The translations under genes were made by a program, and so were the position numbers. A DNA stretch of 64,000 nucleotides, from contig JBBHKE010000396.1 of NCBI GenBank assembly GCA_037447655.1, forward strand, positions 165,496 through 229,495, in the 5' to 3' direction. This document shows, one piece after another, positions 57,665 to 64,000 of this stretch (the stretch's first letter is position 1; each line of letters opens with the position of its first letter). This DNA is from Zygnema cylindricum. Its lineage: Eukaryota > Streptophyta > Zygnematophyceae > Zygnematales > Zygnemataceae. Under the pieces are notes generated by a model. It saw nothing but the letters and a program-made list of their open reading frames with translations. It searched no databases and was not told where the DNA came from.

Positions 57665-60529
57665 CGTTTTGGGCCCACCCTCTAGGGTGCCCATTTTTAA
57701 TGGAACATGGTTCATTTATTGGGAAACCATGATGAGGGGTGCATTGTTTGAAAAACGGATATGGGGCATTGTAAGTGGTCGTTTGCGTCGGCCATCCGCT
57801 AAATTGAGAGTTTCACTAGGTTTTGGAGGATCTCGGATCACTAGAGGATCTGCAGGGGCAGAGGGGGTGGAGGATGTTGCAGAAAGCACCATGTCGGACA
57901 AAGGGAAGGAGAAAATCACACCAATGGCTAGTGGATAGGCTCCAGTAGCACTTGTTCAGAAAACAAAGGCGAATAATACTGAAATCTTGGATTTCAACAA
58001 TACCGTGGCGACTCCTTTTATTCTTGGGCGTCTCACTCAAGGAGTGGCTACACCTCATCGTCATGTGGAAAGGGCGGACGAGTTGTGGGAAGCTCTTGTC
58101 GACATTTACAACAACAGTACGATTCAGTATCAGAAGCTGGCAAATCATAAGGTACATGCATATGTGTACAAAGGGGGAAAGATGTTAGATTTCTGTAATG
58201 ATTTGGCTGGGATATTCATAGTGTTAGAAAGTGCAGGGAAAAGGGAGATCGAGAAAGAGGTGGTGAACACTTTGGTAATGAAACTCCCACATGATTGTAA
58301 GAACTTTGTTAACAAGGTTCAAGATTTGTCAAATCATCTTTAGATCTGGAATTCTGTTGTGGGGATGATTTTGGTGCGGGAAAGCACAATTGAGATTTGT
58401 AGGGGAGGAAAGAGTGTTAAAGCATTGGCTACGAGTACTGAGTGGGGGGGATAAGGATTCCAAGAAACCTTATGGGAACTTTGGTGGAGGAGGAAGAGGA
58501 CACCATGACGGATCTGCACCAAGGGCTCCATAGGGGCTTTGCCATTTTTGTAAGAAGCCGGGACACTACATGGCGGAGTGCACTAAGTTGAAGGAGTTGA
58601 GATTGAAGGAAGAATTGATAAGAAAACCAGCCGGAAGGAGAAAAAAGGCGTTCGTTGCGACACAGGTCGTGGGAGAGGATGCCGATGATGACAATGGAGA
58701 ACTTCTCCTCAACGAGGAGTTGGTAGTGAAAGGTGAGCCGGAGATTCCAAGAAGGCAAAAGTGTGCTTTCGGTGAAGTGAAAGAAGCTCCTGAAGAAGGA
58801 TGGATCATTGATTCAGGAGCCTCTATGCATATGTGTAGAGAAAAACCATTGTTTACCAAAATGAGAAAGATACCTACTGTAGAGATAAAGTATGGGGATG
58901 GGAGAATAGTGACCACTAATTCAGTGGGATCAGTACATCTGAGGTTCCTAGTTGATGGAAAGACATCCATAGCCACTTTCTCTGATGTTCTTTTTATTCC
59001 ATATTTGAACAAAAATCTTATCTCTACGTCGGTCTTAGATGATAAAGGCTTTGAGAGTAGTACTAAGAAAGGAGTCTTTGTTGCTCGCTTTGAGAATGAA
59101 GTGTACTTCAAAGCTGAAAAGGGAAGTCAAGGAATGTTTAGGCTGAATTTGAGTAATGGAAAGACGGGAGTTTACTATGCTGGTGTAAGTGATTTGATGA
59201 TGTGGCATAAAAGATTGGGACATGTGCATCTAGATATGTTGAAGGAAATGAAGAAAACGGGTGTAGTTGAGGGAATACATTTTGGGGATAATGAGACTTT
59301 GGAGGATTGTAGTGGGTGTGGTCAAGGAAAAGCCCACATATTGCCTTTTCCAAAAGTCGCAACATATAAGGGTGAAAAGGTTTTAGATTTGGTTCATATT
59401 GACATATGGGAACCGGCCAAAGTGCCATCAGTTGGTGGGAAAAGATTTATGCTTACTATCACGGAAAATTGGTCTAGATACTCAAGAGTATATTTTTTGA
59501 AAATCAAATCTGAGGATTCAACTTATTTTCAAGAATATAAAGCATGGAGTGAAAAGCTCCATGAGACACCTATAAAGAGAGTGAGGAGTGATAATGGGGG
59601 AGAATTCACTTCTAATGAGTTTGAGGATTACTTGAAAGAGGAGGGGGTTCAAAACCAAAAGATTGTCCCAAAGAATCCAGAACAAAATGGTGTAGCCGAA
59701 AGACTAAATCGGACTCTAAGTGATAGTGCCCGTAGTATGTTGACATATAAAAAAATAAGGAAAAGTTTTTGGGCAGAGGCTATGAATTGTGCTAACTATC
59801 TCAAAAATAGAGTCCTTACCTAGGCTATAAAAGGCCAAACACCTTATAAAAGATGGACCGGAACAAATCCTAATATTTCACACTTAAAGGTGTTTTGAAG
59901 TCAAGTGTTTAGTCTAACCACATAAAAATCTGATTGGAAGTTAGAAGCTAGAGGAAAGCCGGGATACTTACTTGGGTACGATGAAAATGTAAAGTGATAT
60001 AGAGTTTATGATCTCTAAAGAGAAGACAAAATTCTAGTAAAACACTTGGTAGTTATGGATGAAGGAAAGTCCATAGATCCATTTAAGTACACCAAATCGG
60101 TGAGAATTAGAATTGAATCAGAAAATGAGTTAGATTTAGATTCTTCTACAGTTCAACATGACCTTGCAGAGAAAGAGGAAAAAGTAATCAGGAGTGACTC
60201 TCTCTTGGAGTTACAACAACCAATTCAAACCAAGGAAGAAAACGAGGAAAGACCAGAAATGGACGATGAACATCCGAAGATGGACTCCACGGATAGGGGA
60301 GAAGGTGAAGTTGTTCGGAGAAACCCAAGATTACCCTCCATCCCAACGTCGGAGTTTGAAGGAGGAAAGAGAAGTAGTAGGAAACTTCGAGAGAGACAAG
60401 TGAACAACAAGGTAACAAAGCTGTCACATTTGAGCGAACGCCAGACTTACTCGGAAACAGTTAATAGTCCAGAAGGTGATAGATGGGTGACTGCTATTAA
60501 AGATGAAATGACTTCCATTATGGAAGCTC
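57645..60529 (+). pseudogene. Element E gag-pol, conversion copy of C, truncated in RT
   Basis: Gag (MEVTELHVLGPPSRVPIFNG), TAG after MASG, Gag continued (LTQGVATPHRHVERADELWE), TAG after NHL, knuckle CHFCKKPGHYMAEC, a 417-codon protease-integrase stretch (58570-59823) with TAG after RVLT, then the linker and RT start up to DEMTSIMEA. From about 57,990 it is almost identical to C (two residues differ in the 417-codon stretch) while the LTRs are not. It ends abruptly at 60,529, where sequence jumps back into gag. Confidence 0.92.
57665..57679 (+). promoter_or_regulatory. Half-tRNA primer-binding site, element E
   Basis: CGTTTTGGGCCCACC; one change (A to T) from C's site. Encodes VLGPP. Confidence 0.75.
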
Positions 60530-63423
60530 TTGTCGACATTTACAATAACAGTACGATTCAGCAGCAGAAGCTGGCAGATTATAAGGTACAGGCATATGTG
60601 TACATGTTGTTTTTAGAAAGCTTTAGTCCTCTCTATACTTCAGTTGTGAGGGAGAGAGAGCTGTTTAGGACTTAAGCTATTTTTGGTTGAGTTCGGTTCA
60701 GTACTTACCAAAATTAGTGTGACAGTGAAGTTGGGAGTTCACGGTTCATTCACACTTGGGACAGGCGTCGTCACTAGGGAGAATGCGTGAGTATGTCCTA
60801 AGTGGACGTACCAAAATTCGGCAAGACCACGGGACTTTGTGAAGTCAGTTCTACGGGGCCAAATCCTTTAATCAGACTGCTGACAACCGCCACCAACACA
60901 TAGTGACGAGGCATGACTAGATCATTATCACTTAATGTTGTTTGAACTTCGACGTAAATATTTAGTAGAATATAACTTTGTTTATAGTGAATTATTTGTT
61001 GTGATAGAATGTTAGATGTACAGCTGGAATGCCTCCGTACAGCTTAGTGTAGTTTCGGTGTATAGAAGTAGGACTTAGTGAATTTGATTTTTAAGGAACA
61101 AATGATATGAAAACTGTACACTCAGTTTTATGTAATTTCAATTCTGCATATCTCACAGATTTGTAGGGGGAATTGTTTTAAAATTTTTGTGTGTGTTTTT
61201 TTTATGTTATCGACACTGTGGTAAATTTTCAGCACCATTTGAGCGTTTTTCTGAAAGTTATAGTCTCTCAAAGTTGTTGTTCAGCCATCGGTATTTGTGG
61301 AAGCTTCCTCTCTTGGTTTGTTCTACGATGACTACTGCTGCATCTTCTTCATCTTCAGTTCCAGCAGTTGTCTCAGAACAACAGTACAAAGGTGTAAGAT
61401 GTTAGATTTCTATAATGATTTGGCAAAATAGAGTTTGAAAGTGCAGGGAAAAGGGAGACCGAGAAAGAGAAGGTGAACACTCTGCTAATGAAACTCCCAG
61501 ATGATTGTAAGTACTTTGTTAACAGGGTTCAAGATTTGTCGGATCATCTTTATATCTGGAATTCTGTTGTTGGGATGATTTTGGTTTCGGGAAAGCACAA
61601 TTGAGATTCGTAGGGGAGGAAAGAGTGTTCAAGCATTGGCTACGATACTGACTGGTGGGATAAGGATTTCAAGAAACCTTATTGGAACTTTGGTGGAGGA
61701 GGAGGAGGAAACCATGACGGAACTGCACCAAGGGCTCCGAAGGGGCTTTGCCATTTTTGTAAGAAGCCGGGACACTACATGGACGAGTGCACTAAGTTGA
61801 CGGAGTTGAGATTGAAGGAGGAATCGATTGGAAAACTAACCGGAAGGAAAAAAAAGGCGTTTGTTGAAACATAAGTCGTGGGAGAGGATGACAATGATGA
61901 CGATGGAGAACTTCTCCTCAACGAGGAGTTGGAGGTGAAAGGTGAGCCGGAGATTCCAAGGAGGCAAAAGTGTGCTTTCGGTGGAGTGAAAGAAGCTCAT
62001 GAAGAAGGATGGATCATTGATTCAGGAGCCTCTATGCATATGTGTAGAGAAAAACCATTGTTTACCAAAATGAGAAAGATACCTACTGTAGAGATAAAGT
62101 ATGGGGATGGGAGAATAGTGACCACTAATTCAGTGGGATCAGTACATCTGAGGTTCCTAGTTGATGGAAAGACATCCATAGTCACTTTCTCTGATGTTCT
62201 TTTTATTCCGGAGTTGAACAAAAATCTTATCTCTACATCGGTCTTAGATGATAAGGGCTTTGAGAGTACTAAGAAAGGAGACTTTGTTGCTAGCTATGAG
62301 AATGAAGTGTACTTCACAGCTGAATAAGGGTAGCCAAAGAATGTTTAGGCTCAATTTGAGTAATGGAAAGACATAAGTTTACTATGCTAGTGTAAGTGAT
62401 TTGATGATGTGGCATAAAAGATCGCGACATGTGCATCTAGATGGATTAAAAGAAATGAAGATAATGGGTGTAGTTGAGGGAATACATTTTGGGGATAATG
62501 AGACTTTGGATGATTGTAGTGGGTGTGGTCAAGGAAAAGCCCACAGATTGCCTTTTCCAAAAGTCGCAACATATAAGGGTGAAAAGGTTTTAGATTTGGT
62601 TCATATTGACATATGGGAACCGGCCAAAGTGCCATCAGTTGGTGGGAAAATATTTATGCTTATTATCACGGAAAATTGGTCTAGATACTCAAGAGTATAT
62701 TTTTTGAAAATCAAATCTGAGGCTTCAACTTAATTTAAAGAATATAAAGCATGGAGTGAAAAGCTCTATGAGACACCTATAAAGAGAATGAGGAGTGATA
62801 ATGGGGGGGAATTCACTTCTAATGAGTTTGAGGATAACTTGAAAGAGGAAGGTGTTCAACACCAAAAGAATGTCCCAAAGAATCCAGAACAAAACGGTGT
62901 AGCCGAGAGACTAAATTGGACTTTAAGTGATAGTGCCCGAGGAATGTTGACAGATAAAAAGATAAGGAAACGTTTTTGGGGTAGAGGCTATGAATTGTGC
63001 TAACTATCTCAAAAATAGAGTCCTTACCTCGGCTATAATAGGCCAAACACCTTATGAAAGATGGACCGGAAGAAAACCTATTTTTTCACACTTAAAGGTG
63101 TTTGGTGTTAAAGTCAAGTGTTTAGTCTAAACACAGAAAAATCTGATTGGAAGTTAGGTGCTAGAGGAAAGCCATGATACTTACTTGGGTATGATGAAAA
63201 TATAAAAGGATAAAGAGTTTATGATTTCGGAAGAGAAGACATAATTCTAGTGAAACACTTGGTAGTTATAGATGAGGGAAAGTCCATAGATCCCTTTAAG
63301 TACACCAAATCGGTGAGAATTAGAATTGAATCAAAAAATGAGTTAGATTCAGATTCTTCTAATCGAACTTCGGTTCAGCCTGACCTTGTAGAGAAAGAGG
63401 AAAAACTAACCAAGAGCGACTCT
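60530..63423 (+). pseudogene. Element E2: diverged gag-pol of the same family
   Basis: Starts mid-Gag (LVDIYNNSTIQQQKLADYK), is interrupted by solo LTR H, resumes with the knuckle CHFCKKPGHYMDECTKL near 61,750, protease WIIDSGASMHMC (62.0 kb), integrase pieces (RSDNGGEFTSNEF, NPEQNGVAERLNW) and a linker, and is cut at 63,424 by LTR I. Multiple stops and frameshifts; more decayed than E. A fused 209-codon frame (60046-60675) spans the E/E2 junction. Confidence 0.88.
60605..61383 (+). mobile_element. Solo LTR H inserted in E2 gag
   Basis: 779 bp, TGTTGTTTTTAGAAAGC to CAGAACAACA, with perfect TSD GTACA (60600-60604, 61384-61388); E2 gag resumes without loss. D-type LTR. Its last 56 bases are ATG plus 18 Gag codons (MTTAASSSSSVPAVVSEQ), so even the solo LTR has a start codon. 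Confidence 0.9.
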
Positions 63424-64000
63424 TGTTGAAATTGAAGTATTTCATAGGTCTAGAGATTGTAAAATAAAAGCCAAAACAATGACAGCTTGCCTATAACTCT
63501 TCACTGAAGTCCCCACACTTGTCGCAATCACTGAATACTTGAGGAGTAGTTAGATCCATGGATGCCTAAGCTGTCCAAAGAGGACAAGAAGGCAAATCTC
63601 GATAGAGTTACCTAAAATATTTGACGACCCAAATTTTGATCCCTGTGCCTACAGTCCGTCAACTTAGCCGGTGGCCTTAACCTATAAGTCTAGTATTAAT
63701 ATTAAGATATACTAGTTTTGATAAATATTTATTATGTTACACGTAGACAAGTTTATTTAACGTGATATAGAAACGTAATGCATAGATACAATTTTTGTAC
63801 GTTTTTAATGAATTATAGTAAACGGATACCTCACATTTGTTTCACACACGAAACAAGTACCATGAAAGTATTTATGATGGCTACGATCAAAACTTGGTTT
63901 CGATCAGACGGACGCAAAGGAAGCCGAGATTGCGGCAAAAGATTTCAGCTAATTGGGATCATCGCCACAAAGGATGACACCTGGCTAAATGACATTGGAT
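63424..64000 (+). repeat. LTR I, truncated by window end
   Basis: TGTTGAAATTGAAGTATTTC, similar in start to the B LTR. The 5' flank ACTCT is the expected TSD half. It interrupts E2's linker region. The rest of the element is beyond the right edge. Confidence 0.7.
63621..63693 (-). other. tRNA-like module antisense in LTR I
   Basis: On the minus strand TTATAGGTTAAGGCCACCGG (A-box-like, weak) and CAGGGATCAAAATTTGGG (decayed B box). Same relative place and orientation as the others. Confidence 0.4.

Overview
This is a eukaryotic nuclear window, almost certainly from a land plant. It contains a many-exon housekeeping gene with long introns and no bacterial-style operons. It is dominated by Ty1/copia LTR retrotransposons with plant-type pol motifs, and the elements' primer-binding sites match the anticodon arm of plant initiator tRNA-Met as I remember it. 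The species cannot be fixed from the sequence.

Left third (1-15.6 kb, minus strand): the 5' half or more of the gene for Integrator complex subunit 1 (INTS1). Nineteen coding exons can be followed by splice sites, continuous reading phase and similarity to animal INTS1, plus one uncertain first exon. The gene runs off the left edge. 15.6-21.4 kb holds relics: a 42-codon copia RT/RNase H scrap, a CT-rich compound minisatellite, a family of CGACGA hairpins, and an intron-containing but broken CENP-B/pogo-type transposase on the minus strand.

Right two thirds (21.7-64 kb): a retrotransposon graveyard that can be unpicked with target-site duplications (TSDs). Letters used here: element A- (minus; 24,656-26,486 plus 56,056-56,551) is split by B (26,487-56,055, TSD ACCTA). 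B is split by C (30,877-53,052, TSD GAGGA). C's 5' LTR is split by F-a (36,846-52,443, TSD ATAGT/ATTGT). F-a's first LTR is split by F-b (from 39,083). F-b's 3' LTR is split by D (42,290-49,650, TSD CATTT). D's 5' LTR is split by a pogo-like MITE (42,824-42,996, TSD TA). Side insertions are a hAT-like MITE in F-a's LTR (37,180-38,026, TSD CTATTAGG), solo LTR J in B's gag (53,766-54,665, TSD GTATC), element E in A-'s integrase (from 56,552), solo LTR H (60,605-61,383, TSD GTACA) and LTR I (from 63,424). All gag-pol genes are broken by stops, frameshifts or insertions.

Shared design: LTRs begin TGTTG and mostly end CA, preceded by a (G)GGGGAG polypurine tract. The primer-binding site is GGTTATGGGCCCACC-like, complementary to the anticodon arm rather than the 3' end of initiator tRNA-Met (a half-tRNA primer, as known for Drosophila copia and yeast Ty5). 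The gag start codon lies inside the LTR, so the primer site is itself coding (QVMGPP). LTRs of the B/C/E/I/J group carry an antisense tRNA-like module with A- and B-box-like sequences. The F elements have no coding capacity but share the primer site, polypurine tract and LTR ends, so they look like non-autonomous riders.
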